A stretch of DNA of 64,000 nt. Origin: Desulfotruncus arcticus DSM 17038 (GTDB lineage Bacteria > Bacillota > Desulfotomaculia > Desulfotomaculales > Desulfallaceae). Numbering within the stretch: the first letter of the stretch is position 1; every line of letters starts with the position of its first letter. Positions 7,583 through 17,086 of the stretch are shown piece after piece. The notes beneath the pieces are model-generated. The model had not been told where the DNA came from and searched no databases. It was given only the letters and a program-made list of their open reading frames with translations. Position numbers and translations under genes: made by a program. The DNA is taken from NCBI RefSeq assembly GCF_900113335.1, contig NZ_FOOX01000003.1, positions 310,001-374,000 of the forward strand. The letters are read 5' to 3'.

Positions 7583-8815
7583 ATGATAGTATTGCTCTTG
7601 GGAACAGGTGCAGTGGGTGAAGCTTATGCGGTTTTGGCCAAAATAGGCGACCCCCGGGGGGAATGGCTGGAGAAGCTGGTTTTAGCCGATTACGACCTGG
7701 AGCGGGCCCAAAAAGTACAGGCCCGGCTGGGTGACCAGGGAAGATTTCCTGCTGAGCAGGTTGATGTAACCAAAAAGGAACAGGTTGTTGAATTAATTCA
7801 GAAATATCAGGTTGATTTAGTAATGAATGCCTGTGCGCAGGTATTTAATGTGCCTATTTTTGACGGAGCCTATGAAGCGGGCTGCAATTATATGGATATG
7901 GCCATGACTCTTTCCGAAATAAATTCGGAAGACCCTTACCACAAAACGGGTGTTATGCTGGGTGATTACCAGTTTGCCTGTGATCAAGCCTGGAAAGATA
8001 AGGGCCAACTGGCGCTGCTGGGTATGGGTATTGACCCCGGCGTTTCTGAAATTTTTGCCAAATATGCGGAGAAAAACCTTTTCGATCAAATTGATGAAAT
8101 TGCCGTGCGTGATGGTTCCAACATGGAGATTGAAGGCTATGATTTTGCTCCCAGCTTTTCTATCTGGAGTGTGCTGGAGGAATGTACCAATCCGCCCGTA
8201 TACTGGGATGAAGATAAGGGCTGGTATACTGCGCACCCAATGTCGGGTTCCGAAATTTTTGATTTTCCCGAGGGCATAGGCTCGATAGAAGTTGTTTCTG
8301 TAGAGCATGAGGAAGTAATTAACCTACCCCGCTGGATTAATAAAGGTTTAAAGAAGGTGTCTTTCAAAATCGGGCTTGGCCGGGAGTTTGTGAATATTAT
8401 CAAGCTGTTGTATAAACTGGGCCTTACTTCAAAGGAACTCATCAACGTAAAGGGGATGGAGGTGGCGCCCCGGGATGTGGTGGAAGCGTGCCTGCCCAAC
8501 CCGGCCGAACTGGGCCACCAAATGAAAGGCAAAATTTGTGTCGGCACCCTGGTTAAGGGCTTCAAAGATAATGAGCCGAGGGATGTCTATATCTACCAGG
8601 TGGCGGATAACCAGGTTTGCATGAACAAATTAAACTGTCAGGCTGTGGCGGCGCAAACCGCTTGCGGTTCAATCATAGCAACCGAACTGCTGGCCAGAAA
8701 AATCTGGCGGGGGGCCGGAGTTTTGCCTCCCGAGGCTTTTGAGCCCGAGCCTTTTATGGGTTTAATGGAAAAATATGGCTTCCCCTATAGGATTATCGAC
8801 AAGAGCACAACTTGA
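7583..8815 (+). CDS. saccharopine dehydrogenase family oxidoreductase
   Basis: NAD(P)-dependent enzyme of the saccharopine/lysine dehydrogenase family (410 residues). A Rossmann fold opens with LLLGTGAVGEAYAVLA and is followed by VLADYD, the acidic residue that binds the nucleotide ribose. VDLVMNACAQVFNVPIFDGAYEAGCNYMD and GMGIDPGVSEIFA are typical of the family. The ATG at 7583 has GGAGG upstream and begins directly at the fold; the upstream ATG at 7538 has none. Exact substrate (saccharopine, lysine or a carboxynorspermidine-like compound) cannot be fixed; the polyamine-type transporter that follows makes a polyamine or amino-acid substrate plausible. Its stop codon abuts repeat copy 2. Confidence 0.82.
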   Translation: MIVLLLGTGAVGEAYAVLAKIGDPRGEWLEKLVLADYDLERAQKVQARLGDQGRFPAEQVDVTKKEQVVELIQKYQVDLVMNACAQVFNVPIFDGAYEAGCNYMDMAMTLSEINSEDPYHKTGVMLGDYQFACDQAWKDKGQLALLGMGIDPGVSEIFAKYAEKNLFDQIDEIAVRDGSNMEIEGYDFAPSFSIWSVLEECTNPPVYWDEDKGWYTAHPMSGSEIFDFPEGIGSIEVVSVEHEEVINLPRWINKGLKKVSFKIGLGREFVNIIKLLYKLGLTSKELINVKGMEVAPRDVVEACLPNPAELGHQMKGKICVGTLVKGFKDNEPRDVYIYQVADNQVCMNKLNCQAVAAQTACGSIIATELLARKIWRGAGVLPPEAFEPEPFMGLMEKYGFPYRIIDKSTT

Positions 8816-8940
8816 TCTCGTTAACCGCCGCTAAGACTCCTGCCTATAGAGGCGGGAGTCTTAGCGGCGATAAACTCGAAATAAGTGCGACTAAGGTTCA
8901 GGTGGGGTCAAAACCCCACCTGAACCAAGTCTTCTTTATT
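8815..8940 (+). repeat. two-hairpin intergenic repeat, copy 2
   Basis: Nearly identical to the element at 1326. The first base overlaps the last base of the preceding stop codon. The first hairpin carries a few changes in and near its loop (CCTGCCTATAGAGG); the second hairpin is unchanged. It separates the dehydrogenase gene from potA. Confidence 0.9.
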
Positions 8941-9056
8941 GTTTACTTGATTATTTAATAGAGGAGATTGACCTGAAATAGCGTATATTGACGATCATGG
9001 GTAGTAGTTGGTTTTCCATTAACCAGTGGCCTAAGACGTTTATGGAGGCGTTAAAG

Positions 9057-10127
9057 ATGATTGAACTGATCAATGTGGTTAAGCAATTTGGGTCGTTTAC
9101 TGCGGTTAAAAACCTGAATTTAAATATTAAACAGGGCGAATTCTTAACCCTTTTAGGTCCCAGCGGGTGTGGTAAAACAACTACATTGCGAATGATTGCC
9201 GGCTTTGAAGAACCGACAGGCGGGGACATTTTGATGGACAATGAATCCCTGGTGGGTAAGCAATCTTATGAACGTAACGTGAATACGGTCTTTCAAAATT
9301 ACGCCCTTTTTCCCCATATGAATGTTTTTGACAACGTGGCTTTTGGGTTGCGCATGAAACGAGTACCGAAAAATGAAGTTGCGGCAAGAGTTGAGAAAGC
9401 GCTGGAAATGGTGCAGCTGCCCCAGTATAAGGATCGTTTCCCGCGTCAGCTCAGCGGCGGCCAGCAGCAAAGGGTAGCCATCGCCAGGGCTGTGGTTAAC
9501 CAACCCCGGGTGCTGCTCCTGGATGAACCGCTGGGGGCCCTCGATCTGAAGATGCGCAAACAAATGCAGCTTGAACTGAAGCGTTTACATAAACAATTGG
9601 GGATTACCTTTGTTTATGTTACTCACGACCAGGAAGAAGCGTTAATCATGTCGGATCGGATCGGTGTAATGCGTGCCGGTGTCCTGGAGCAGGTTGACAC
9701 TCCGGAAGAAATTTACGCCCGCCCGAAGACGGTATTTGTAGCTGATTTTATCGGAGAGGCCAACCTTATTCCGTTTTTCGTTGAGGCGTCCGCGGGAGGA
9801 TGGCTGACGGGACGTCTCGCCAATTCGCGGATACGTGTTCCGGGGGCTGAATCCTTTATCGCGCGGCAGCAAGTCAAGCTGGCTGTTCGACCGGAGCATT
9901 GTACGCTTCTGGCAGATGTCCCTGAAGATTTAAGTGAGGATGATTTGCTGGCCGTCGATCTCTTGGAGCGGATATATATCGGTGCAACTGTAAAAACGGT
10001 AGTTGGCCTGGCAACCGGAGAAACGGTTCACGTATCAACCTCTGCCGGCCGGGAAATTCCGTTTGTGCAAGGCGGCCGGGCTTACTTAAGTATTGATACG
10101 GATAAGGTGGTGACACTCTCGGAATGA
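9057..10127 (+). CDS. potA: spermidine/putrescine ABC transporter ATPase PotA
   Basis: ATPase of a polyamine importer (356 residues from the chosen start). It has Walker A GPSGCGKTT, signature LSGGQQQRVAIARA, Walker B LLLDEPLGALD and a C-terminal TOBE-type domain (from about residue 240) that regulates or senses substrate. The ATG at 9057 follows TATGGAGGCGTTAAAG and opens with the usual MIELINVVKQFG; the in-frame ATG at 8988 lacks a ribosome site. First gene of potABCD; its stop overlaps the potB start (ATGA). Confidence 0.93.
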   Translation: MIELINVVKQFGSFTAVKNLNLNIKQGEFLTLLGPSGCGKTTTLRMIAGFEEPTGGDILMDNESLVGKQSYERNVNTVFQNYALFPHMNVFDNVAFGLRMKRVPKNEVAARVEKALEMVQLPQYKDRFPRQLSGGQQQRVAIARAVVNQPRVLLLDEPLGALDLKMRKQMQLELKRLHKQLGITFVYVTHDQEEALIMSDRIGVMRAGVLEQVDTPEEIYARPKTVFVADFIGEANLIPFFVEASAGGWLTGRLANSRIRVPGAESFIARQQVKLAVRPEHCTLLADVPEDLSEDDLLAVDLLERIYIGATVKTVVGLATGETVHVSTSAGREIPFVQGGRAYLSIDTDKVVTLSE

Positions 10128-10990
10128 AAATACATAAAAAAAAGACGAACTGGGCCCCGTTCTGGACTCTGCTGCCGGTAACCGTTTGGGTGGCCGTTTT
10201 TATTACAGTGCCGATGTTGCTGGTTCTTCTGGTTAGTTTTATGAAGCGGGGGACTTGGGGTGGCCTAGTATATGAATTTAATATCAATAACTACTGCCGG
10301 TTTATAGAGCCGCTTTATCTGCATGTCGTCTTTAACTCGCTTGTGGTTGCTTTTGCCACGACTTTGGTTTGTATCCTGGTAGGCTATCCATTTGCTTATG
10401 CAGTGGCCCGCTCACCTAAGAGTTGGCGAAATATTCTGTTAATGTTGATTATTATTCCTTTTTGGAGCAGTTCCCTGATCAGAACCTATTCATGGGTTGT
10501 ATTACTGCGTACCGAGGGGGTCATTAACAATGTACTGCTGTCCCTGGGTATCATTCACGAGCCTTTAGCCATGCTTTATAATCTGGGCGCGGTAACGGTG
10601 GGTATGGCTTATACTCTTTTCCCGTTTATGGTTTTGCCCCTGTACGCATCCATTGAAAAAGTAGATCATACCTTGCTGGAAGCCGCAAGTGACCTGGGTG
10701 CCGGTCCCTGGCAAGCTTTTCGCCGTGTAACTCTGCCTTTGACCATGCCGGGTATCACTGCCGGTTCGCTGCTTGTTTTTATTCCCACCCTGGGGCTTTT
10801 TTTCATCTCTGATCTAATGGGCGGTTCACGAACAATGATGATTTCCAATTTAATTAAAAATCAATTCTTGGATGCGCGAAACTGGCCCTTTGGATCTGCC
10901 GCATCAGTAATTTTAATCATTTTGACACTGGTGTTTATCTGGCTTTATTTACGTACGGCCGGGTCAAAAGACCAGCTGGAGGTGTTCTAA
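10124..10990 (+). CDS. potB: spermidine/putrescine ABC transporter permease PotB
   Basis: Inner-membrane permease (288 residues) with six hydrophobic segments and the ABC coupling loop LLEAASDLGAGPWQAFRRVTLPLTMPGI, which docks on PotA. It overlaps potA at its start, and its TAA overlaps the ATG of potC, so the three are translationally coupled. It forms the channel with PotC. Confidence 0.93.
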   Translation: MKIHKKKTNWAPFWTLLPVTVWVAVFITVPMLLVLLVSFMKRGTWGGLVYEFNINNYCRFIEPLYLHVVFNSLVVAFATTLVCILVGYPFAYAVARSPKSWRNILLMLIIIPFWSSSLIRTYSWVVLLRTEGVINNVLLSLGIIHEPLAMLYNLGAVTVGMAYTLFPFMVLPLYASIEKVDHTLLEAASDLGAGPWQAFRRVTLPLTMPGITAGSLLVFIPTLGLFFISDLMGGSRTMMISNLIKNQFLDARNWPFGSAASVILIILTLVFIWLYLRTAGSKDQLEVF

Positions 10991-11823
10991 TGAATGGTGG
11001 GCCGGAAAACGCGGCTGCTGCAGGACGATTGAATAGCAAAAAGCGGGTTAAAGCATTGGGCACAACCATAGGGGCAGTTTATACCGCTCTGGTGTATGCT
11101 ATTATTTACCTGCCCATTGGAGTGCTGGTGGCCTTTTCTTTTAACCGTTCCAAAATTAATGCTGTATGGCAGGGGTTTACCCTGGATTGGTACCGGGCAT
11201 TATTTCATGATCGTTTGATCCTGGAGGCGGCTAAGAACACCTTGATTATCGGCATAACCGCCACTATAATCTCCACCATGATCGGAACACTTGCCGCCGT
11301 GGGAATGTACCGCTATCATTTTCGTGGAAAATCGGTGCTTGATTCCCTTCTGTACATTCCGATCGTTATTCCGGAGGTTGTGTTAGGCATTTCGCTGCTG
11401 GCTCTTTTTGCGATCTTTAAGGTGCGATTGGGTCTGAACACGCTTATCTTATCGCACATTACATTCTGCATTCCATTTGTAGTGGTTACTGTGAAAGCGA
11501 GATTGGCAGGATTTGACCGCAATATGGAGGAAGCGGCGATGGATCTCGGTGCGTCTCAGTGGCAAACTTTTGTTAAGGTAACGCTGCCCCTGATTATGCC
11601 CGGTGTAGCGGCGGGGGCCCTGCTGGCTTTTACTCTGTCCATTGACGACGTTATTATCAGCTTTTTTGTAGCTGGACCGGGCAGCACTACCTTGCCTTTA
11701 AAAATTTACGCCATGGTGAAACAGGGGGTGACGCCAGCCGTAAATGCGCTTTCAACAATTATGCTGCTATTAACGTTTATAGTAACAATAGCTGCTGAAG
11801 GATTGAGGTCGCGTGCCAATTAA
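10990..11823 (+). CDS. potC: spermidine/putrescine ABC transporter permease PotC
   Basis: Second permease (277 residues) of the polyamine importer. Six transmembrane segments are visible, with the coupling motif MEEAAMDLGASQWQTFVKVTLPLIMPGV. Its short hydrophilic N-terminus precedes the first segment. It is followed after 20 bases by potD, which has its own strong AAGGAGGAGG ribosome site, as befits a binding protein needed in excess. Confidence 0.93.
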   Translation: MNGGPENAAAAGRLNSKKRVKALGTTIGAVYTALVYAIIYLPIGVLVAFSFNRSKINAVWQGFTLDWYRALFHDRLILEAAKNTLIIGITATIISTMIGTLAAVGMYRYHFRGKSVLDSLLYIPIVIPEVVLGISLLALFAIFKVRLGLNTLILSHITFCIPFVVVTVKARLAGFDRNMEEAAMDLGASQWQTFVKVTLPLIMPGVAAGALLAFTLSIDDVIISFFVAGPGSTTLPLKIYAMVKQGVTPAVNALSTIMLLLTFIVTIAAEGLRSRAN

Positions 11824-11843
11824 CTTAAATAAGGAGGAGGATA

Positions 11844-12926
11844 ATGCTAATGAAAAAAAAGGTTTGGTTTTTGGCCGGCCTGATGCTGGTGCTGGCTCTA
11901 TGTATCGGGTTGGCGGGGTGTGGCTCCGGCTCCGGTGGAACTGAGCAAACTGCAGGCCAGGAGGAAGAAAAGGTGCTCAACGTATTTAACTGGTCCGAAT
12001 ATCTGCCGCAGGAGGTAATTGACAATTTCCAAGAAGAGACTGGGATTAAAGTAAACTACACTACCTTTTCGTCCCAGGAGGAGATGATTGCTAAAATTGA
12101 GGCCGGTGGGGCCGATTATGACGTCATTGTGCCCACCAACTATACGGTGGAAGGATTAGTACAGAGAGATATGCTTAGAAAGTTGGATCTGTCCAAAATC
12201 CCCCATATTCAGGATATTGGCCCGGAATATTTGGACCAGGCTTTTGATCCGGGGAATCAGTACACGGTGCCTTATATGGCTGGGACTACATCTATTTGTG
12301 TTAATACCGATAAAGTTAAGAAGGAAATTACCAGCTGGAATGATCTTTGGGATCCGGCTTTTAAAAATCAAATTGTGCTGCTGGATGACCCCCGTGATAT
12401 CATCGGCATGACTTTAATGTCCATGGGCTATTCGGTAAATGACAACGATCCGGCTGTTCTGGATAAAGCGAAAGATAAGCTCAAAGAACTGGTTCCGCTG
12501 GTTAAGGCGTTTGACAGCGACAGTCCCAAAACATTGTTTATCAGCAATGAAGTATCAATCGGGGTAATTTATAATGGAGAAGCGGCGCTGGCTATGGAAG
12601 AAAATCCCAATATCACCTATGTATACCCCAAGGAAGGCTGCATCCGCTGGATGGATACTATGGCCATTCCCAAGGATGCCAGGCACCCGAACAACGCCCA
12701 CCAATTCATTGATTATATATTGAGTCCTGAGGCCGGTGCCAAAATTGCTGAAGCTTTTCCCTACGCTGTGCCAAGTAAGGAAGCATATAAACTGCTGCCC
12801 GAAAGTAAACGCAATAATATAGCCAGTTACGCGCCAGACGATGCTTTAAAAAATGGTGAATTTGAAAATGACCTGGGTGAAACTGCCGTGCTTTATGACC
12901 AAATTTGGTCTGAAATTAAGATGTAA
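11844..12926 (+). CDS. potD: spermidine/putrescine-binding lipoprotein PotD
   Basis: Extracellular substrate-binding lipoprotein (360 residues). It has a signal peptide with Lys4-6, a hydrophobic core and lipobox LAGC, giving a lipidated Cys26, followed by a Gly/Ser linker. The mature domain begins VLNVFNWSEYLPQEVI, the usual PotD/PotF opening, and includes the TWSEYL-like and PYMAGTTSICVNTDKV segments. It delivers polyamine to PotBC. Preference for spermidine or putrescine cannot be read with confidence. Confidence 0.93.
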   Translation: MLMKKKVWFLAGLMLVLALCIGLAGCGSGSGGTEQTAGQEEEKVLNVFNWSEYLPQEVIDNFQEETGIKVNYTTFSSQEEMIAKIEAGGADYDVIVPTNYTVEGLVQRDMLRKLDLSKIPHIQDIGPEYLDQAFDPGNQYTVPYMAGTTSICVNTDKVKKEITSWNDLWDPAFKNQIVLLDDPRDIIGMTLMSMGYSVNDNDPAVLDKAKDKLKELVPLVKAFDSDSPKTLFISNEVSIGVIYNGEAALAMEENPNITYVYPKEGCIRWMDTMAIPKDARHPNNAHQFIDYILSPEAGAKIAEAFPYAVPSKEAYKLLPESKRNNIASYAPDDALKNGEFENDLGETAVLYDQIWSEIKM

Positions 12927-13050
12927 TGATTGGCAGCAAATTGGTTTTTTTCTTGTGCTGACTTAATAAACTATACCTTATCGATTTGTTATATCATATA
13001 TTGAATGTGTAGTTTGGTAATTAAGCGACATTAAGATTATATAAGATTAT

Positions 13051-13081
13051 AAAAGCCGTGTTTTTATTTCACGGTTTTTTT
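13051..13081 (+). terminator. intrinsic terminator after potD
   Basis: AAAAGCCGTG pairs with CACGGTTTT around a loop of nine bases and runs into a T tract. The remaining bases between potD and ftsQ show no gene. Confidence 0.75.
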
Positions 13082-13233
13082 CTTACTCATGCAAGTTTTA
13101 ATTTATGCTTGCCGCTTTTAACCTGACTAATTTATCGGGCAGGTATTGCAAATTTTAATCGCAAAAAGGGTACAGGTTAAGATGCGGCGAATTATGAAAT
13201 GGATGTATTTTATGCGCGGGGAATGATAAAAGC

Positions 13234-13962
13234 ATGCCGTACACAAATAGCAAAAAAAGGTATATATTCTGGCAGAGCTTTTTTTTTATATTTATCGTGC
13301 TTTTGGCAGCATATGTTTTGCTGCAATCGCCCATATTTACTATAAGCAATATTTATGTGCTGGGTAATAACAGCCTCTCTGCCGGGGATGTTATCAAGGT
13401 ATCCGGTATTGTTACGGGTATGAATATATTTAAGGCTGATCTAAATGCTGCTGCCGGCAAAATAATGGCAATACCAATGGTTAAGGACGCACAAACAATT
13501 CGAAAGTTTCCCCACACAGTTGTGATTGAAATCAGTGAGCGCTCACCCGTAGCGTTGGTCCTGCTGGAAGGGCGTTTTGTCGAGGTTGACGCCGAAGGTG
13601 TTTATCTGCGCCAGGGAAAGGCTGGAACCACGGGGTTACCGGTTATTACCGGCGGAAAATTGCAGGTTTCCGGTCCCGGAAAGCCGGTGCAAGGGACAGA
13701 GTTTGAGAAAGCGCTAAAAGTGGTGGGACAACTGCCGGTGGAACTGCGGCAAAATCTGTCGGAAGTTAACGTCGGTGGTGATGAAAGGGTTACTTTATAT
13801 ACGATCGAGGGTACAGAGTGTAAACTGGGTTTTGCGGAAGATGCCGGTAAAAAAGGAAATTACATTTTGCAGGTTTTGCAGGAGTTAAAAGAGCAAGGTA
13901 AGAAAATTGAATATGTTGATTTTTCTATTGCCAACTCTCCGGTGGTAAAATACCGGAATTAA
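13234..13962 (+). CDS. ftsQ: cell division protein FtsQ/DivIB
   Basis: Bitopic division protein (242 residues). A short basic N-terminus (NSKKRY) is followed by one transmembrane helix (about 12-32) and an external POTRA domain beginning FTISNIYVLGNNSLSAGDVIKVSGI. The C-terminal beta domain follows. It scaffolds the FtsL/FtsB/FtsW/FtsI complex at the septum. It opens the division gene run (ftsQ, two DUF881 genes, sbp, ftsA, ftsZ). The murein-ligase genes that often precede ftsQ are absent here. Confidence 0.88.
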   Translation: MPYTNSKKRYIFWQSFFFIFIVLLAAYVLLQSPIFTISNIYVLGNNSLSAGDVIKVSGIVTGMNIFKADLNAAAGKIMAIPMVKDAQTIRKFPHTVVIEISERSPVALVLLEGRFVEVDAEGVYLRQGKAGTTGLPVITGGKLQVSGPGKPVQGTEFEKALKVVGQLPVELRQNLSEVNVGGDERVTLYTIEGTECKLGFAEDAGKKGNYILQVLQELKEQGKKIEYVDFSIANSPVVKYRN

Positions 13963-13987
13963 ACGTGCGGAGTGTGGGGGAAGAAAC

Positions 13988-14695
13988 ATGAAAAATAAAT
14001 CTTTTTACTTGATATTATTGTTTATGGGTATAACTATGGGTTTTATCCTGGCGGTTCAGTTCAGAGTTACTTCAAATATCGCCCAAAATTCATCCCCTTC
14101 TCTTGACAGGCCTAATGCGTTGGCCCAGGAACTGGATAAAGCCAAGGAGACCAGGGATGAGCAGCAGCAAAAAGTGGACAATTTGCGGGAGCAGCTGGAT
14201 CAGGCCGCCGGTGGACCGGAACTGGCCAGGGTAAAGGAAAGCTTGGATCGCGCCCGTGAGGAGGCAGGGCTGACGGAACTGCAGGGCCCCGGGGTAGAAG
14301 TTACGTTAAATGACAGCAACAACGTGCTTCAGCCCGGTGAGAATCCAAATTTTTATGTTTTGCATGACGGTGATGTTTTAAGTATCTTAAATGAATTAAA
14401 AGCAGCCGGGGCAAAAGCAATATCCATTAACGGCCAACGGCTTATCTCCACTTCAGAGGTTCGCTGCATTGGTCCAACCATTCTGGTTAATAAGAACCAG
14501 CGGTTAAGCCCGCCCTTTATAGTCTATGCTTTGGGCAACCCCGAGACTCTTGCTGGCGCTCTGAAAATGAAAGGCGGGGTTGTTGAGTCCCTACAAATCT
14601 GGGGAATTCAAGTTGATGTTAAAAAAGTTGATAAAGTTGTAATAACACCTTACTCCGGGGGGCTGGTATTTGATTATGCCAAACCTACGAAATAA
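13988..14695 (+). CDS. DUF881 family protein (first of tandem pair)
   Basis: Membrane-anchored protein of 235 residues with one N-terminal transmembrane helix (about 5-25), then a coiled coil (ALAQELDKAKETRDEQQQKV..) and a globular domain with ELQGPGVEVTLND and AISINGQRLISTSEVRCIGPTILVN, diagnostic of DUF881 (YlxW/YlxX in Bacillus subtilis). The family lies between ftsQ and ftsA in many Firmicutes; its molecular role is not settled. The last bases overlap the region of the next gene, its tandem paralogue. Confidence 0.88.
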   Translation: MKNKSFYLILLFMGITMGFILAVQFRVTSNIAQNSSPSLDRPNALAQELDKAKETRDEQQQKVDNLREQLDQAAGGPELARVKESLDRAREEAGLTELQGPGVEVTLNDSNNVLQPGENPNFYVLHDGDVLSILNELKAAGAKAISINGQRLISTSEVRCIGPTILVNKNQRLSPPFIVYALGNPETLAGALKMKGGVVESLQIWGIQVDVKKVDKVVITPYSGGLVFDYAKPTK

Positions 14696-14711
14696 AGGGA
14701 GCTTAAAACAA

Positions 14712-15386
14712 ATGCCCAAGAAAAATACAGCGTATCTTTCAATCATGCTGGTTACAGCATTTATGGGATTAATGCTGGCGGTTCAGTTCCGTGTTACCAA
14801 CCGGGCCCCTGGTGGGATTCCCACGGACAGGGCCAAGGAAATGTTGACTGAGCTGAAACAGGTAAACCACGAAAAGGATAACCTGACCAAAGAAATTACC
14901 GACTTAACCTACAAACTAAACCAGTTAAACAAGGGCAGAACTGAAGCACTGTATGCGCTTACCAGCGAGCTGGAAAAGGTTAGGATGGCTGCCGGGTTGG
15001 TTACTGTAACCGGACCGGGTATTGAGGTGGTTTTGGATAACCCGCAAAATGGAGGCAACACAACTGCACCGGAGCTCTCTTTTATTCAGGACCAGGACCT
15101 GCTTGGTTTGGTCAACGGGCTTTGGGGTTCGGGGGCTGAGGCAATTTCCATTAACGGCCAGCGCATAATTGCCACGACTGAAATAAGGTTAGCAGCACCT
15201 TTTATCAATATCAATACCACCAGAGTGGTGCCGCCGTACCAGGTATTGGCTATAGGCAGTCCTGATGCACTGGCGAATGCGCTGGAACTGCCGGGGGGAC
15301 TGGTTGAGTATTACCGTGATATGGGTTTTCAAGTAACCGTGGAACAACATGATGATTTAACCATACCGGCCTACACGGCCAGGTAA
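14712..15386 (+). CDS. DUF881 family protein (second of tandem pair)
   Basis: Paralogue of the preceding gene, 224 residues from ATG 14712, which has GGGAG ten bases upstream; the earlier ATG at 14670 lies inside the previous gene. It has one transmembrane helix, a coiled coil (MLTELKQVNHEKDNLTKEI), and the same VTGPGIEVVLDN and AISINGQRIIATTEIR motifs. The pair probably arose by tandem duplication and may form a hetero-oligomer in the membrane. Function unknown. Confidence 0.88.
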   Translation: MPKKNTAYLSIMLVTAFMGLMLAVQFRVTNRAPGGIPTDRAKEMLTELKQVNHEKDNLTKEITDLTYKLNQLNKGRTEALYALTSELEKVRMAAGLVTVTGPGIEVVLDNPQNGGNTTAPELSFIQDQDLLGLVNGLWGSGAEAISINGQRIIATTEIRLAAPFININTTRVVPPYQVLAIGSPDALANALELPGGLVEYYRDMGFQVTVEQHDDLTIPAYTAR

Positions 15387-15416
15387 AATATTAAAGTAGG
15401 GAGCGGGGGACATTTT

Positions 15417-15767
15417 ATGTGGGTGGGTGTATTATTGGCCGCACTGGGACTTGGGTTGGGGGTATTGATCGGTTTTAATATTCCTATTGTTTTACCGCAG
15501 GATTATGCCAAGTACATGTCGGTTGCCGCGCTGGCGGCGCTGGACTCGGTTTTTGGCGGCATCAGGGCGGCTATGGAGGATAAATTTGATCAAAGCATTT
15601 TTGTGTCCGGCTTTTTTAGCAATGCCCTGTTGGCGGCCGGCCTTACTTATATCGGCGACCGCCTTGGCATTGACCTTTACCTGGCCGCCGTTGTTGCCTT
15701 TGGCGTCCGTTTGTTTCAAAATTTGGCCTTTATCCGCCGTTATTTATTAAAAAAGAAATTTAGGTAA
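15417..15767 (+). CDS. sbp: small basic protein (Sbp, DUF1290)
   Basis: Integral membrane protein of 116 residues with three to four hydrophobic segments and a basic C-terminus (RRYLLKKKFR). The segment LPQDYAKYMSVAALAALDSVFGGIRAAMEDKFD is characteristic of the small basic protein found just upstream of ftsA in sporulating Firmicutes. Role unknown; position suggests a link to division or membrane organisation. Confidence 0.88.
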   Translation: MWVGVLLAALGLGLGVLIGFNIPIVLPQDYAKYMSVAALAALDSVFGGIRAAMEDKFDQSIFVSGFFSNALLAAGLTYIGDRLGIDLYLAAVVAFGVRLFQNLAFIRRYLLKKKFR

Positions 15768-15837
15768 TAAAAAAGGGAATTATTATTGAATGTTGAATTT
15801 TACATTTTAAGTAAAGCTTGGTTGGGGGGAAACCTGT

Positions 15838-17037
15838 TTGGCCGGGACGGAGACAAACGTCGTGGTGGGTATGGATATTGGCACGTCAGGAATTACTGTA
15901 GCCGTGATCAATACCGGTTTCGGGGCCAGACAGGAATTGACGGGGGTTGGTTTCAGTCCATCCATAGGGATAGAAAACGGAGTTGTGACCCGGCCCCATG
16001 AAGTAGTAGGTTCCATTAAGAGAGCGTTGGCCGATGCGGAACTTGCCGCCGGTGTGGAAATAAAAAAGGTATTTGTAAACTATGATATGCCGGGTATGGC
16101 TGTTCACAAGGCAGTTGTCCGGCACGATATCGTCAAGCATGGTCTAAGTTTGCGTGAGTTGAATGAAACCTCACAAAAGCTTTATAAAAGTGTTCGAAAT
16201 GATAATCATTCTATTGTTCAAACAATTGGGATGCGTTATTACATAGACAACGAACCCGTTTTACGACCGGAGAAGTGCAAAGGCAGGCAGTTGGAGATAC
16301 ATGCCTACATCGTTACTGCGCCGGCGGCGCCTATGGAACAATTAAGGCAGTGTTGTGAAGATTCAGGTATTAAGGTGCAGCAATTTGTGGCCGGGTCCCT
16401 GGCGGCCTCAGAAACAGTATTAGACGCGGTGGAGCGGGAACTGGGTGTTATCTCTGTGGATATAGGTTCTGGTTTGACCAATGCGGCATATTTTAATCAC
16501 GGAATAATGAAAAACCTTGATATTTTCCCGGTGGGCGCCGACCATGTCATCTCCGACCTGGCGATAGGACTGCATACATCTCTTGATGCTGCCCGGGCAA
16601 CTTTAATGTTTAATGGCCTCAGGGCCATTGAAGGCCATATAAAGCTGACCAACATTACAGGGCAGGGTGAACACAGCGTTCCGGGGGATCTGGTTAACAG
16701 AATCATCAGATCCAGGATTGAAGAAATATTTGGTTTTATTAAGGAGTACTTTATTGAAAACCTGAAATTAGATGCTTCTTTACCCGGGGGGATTGTTTTA
16801 ACGGGAGGTTGCTCATTGATTGATGGCATTACAGTACTGGGTGAATCCTTCTTCGGGATGCCGGTTCGGGTAGGAACTCCCCGGATGGTGCCACCCAACA
16901 TTCCGGAGGATGAAGCATACAGGTATGCCGGAGCAATTGGTCTTGGGTTCTGGGGTGCCCGTCAGATAAAAACATACAGCAGGATAAGGCACGGAACGGG
17001 GGGAGGTATTTTCAATCGTTTGACCAAGTGGCGTTAA
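15838..17037 (+). CDS. ftsA: cell division protein FtsA
   Basis: Actin-like ATPase (399 residues) that ties FtsZ filaments to the membrane. The nucleotide motifs VGMDIGTSGITVAVIN (phosphate 1), ISVDIGSGLTNAAYF (phosphate 2) and GIVLTGGCSLIDGI (adenosine) are present. The SHS2/1C subdomain lies between the first two. The start is TTG, with GGGGGGA eight bases upstream and no better ATG. The basic C-terminus (GGIFNRLTKWR) is the amphipathic membrane-targeting helix. Confidence 0.94.
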   Translation: MAGTETNVVVGMDIGTSGITVAVINTGFGARQELTGVGFSPSIGIENGVVTRPHEVVGSIKRALADAELAAGVEIKKVFVNYDMPGMAVHKAVVRHDIVKHGLSLRELNETSQKLYKSVRNDNHSIVQTIGMRYYIDNEPVLRPEKCKGRQLEIHAYIVTAPAAPMEQLRQCCEDSGIKVQQFVAGSLAASETVLDAVERELGVISVDIGSGLTNAAYFNHGIMKNLDIFPVGADHVISDLAIGLHTSLDAARATLMFNGLRAIEGHIKLTNITGQGEHSVPGDLVNRIIRSRIEEIFGFIKEYFIENLKLDASLPGGIVLTGGCSLIDGITVLGESFFGMPVRVGTPRMVPPNIPEDEAYRYAGAIGLGFWGARQIKTYSRIRHGTGGGIFNRLTKWR

Positions 17038-17086
17038 ATTTTCACCTTTGTTATAAATTTCTGACCCCCTAGAAGGAGGATTTTCG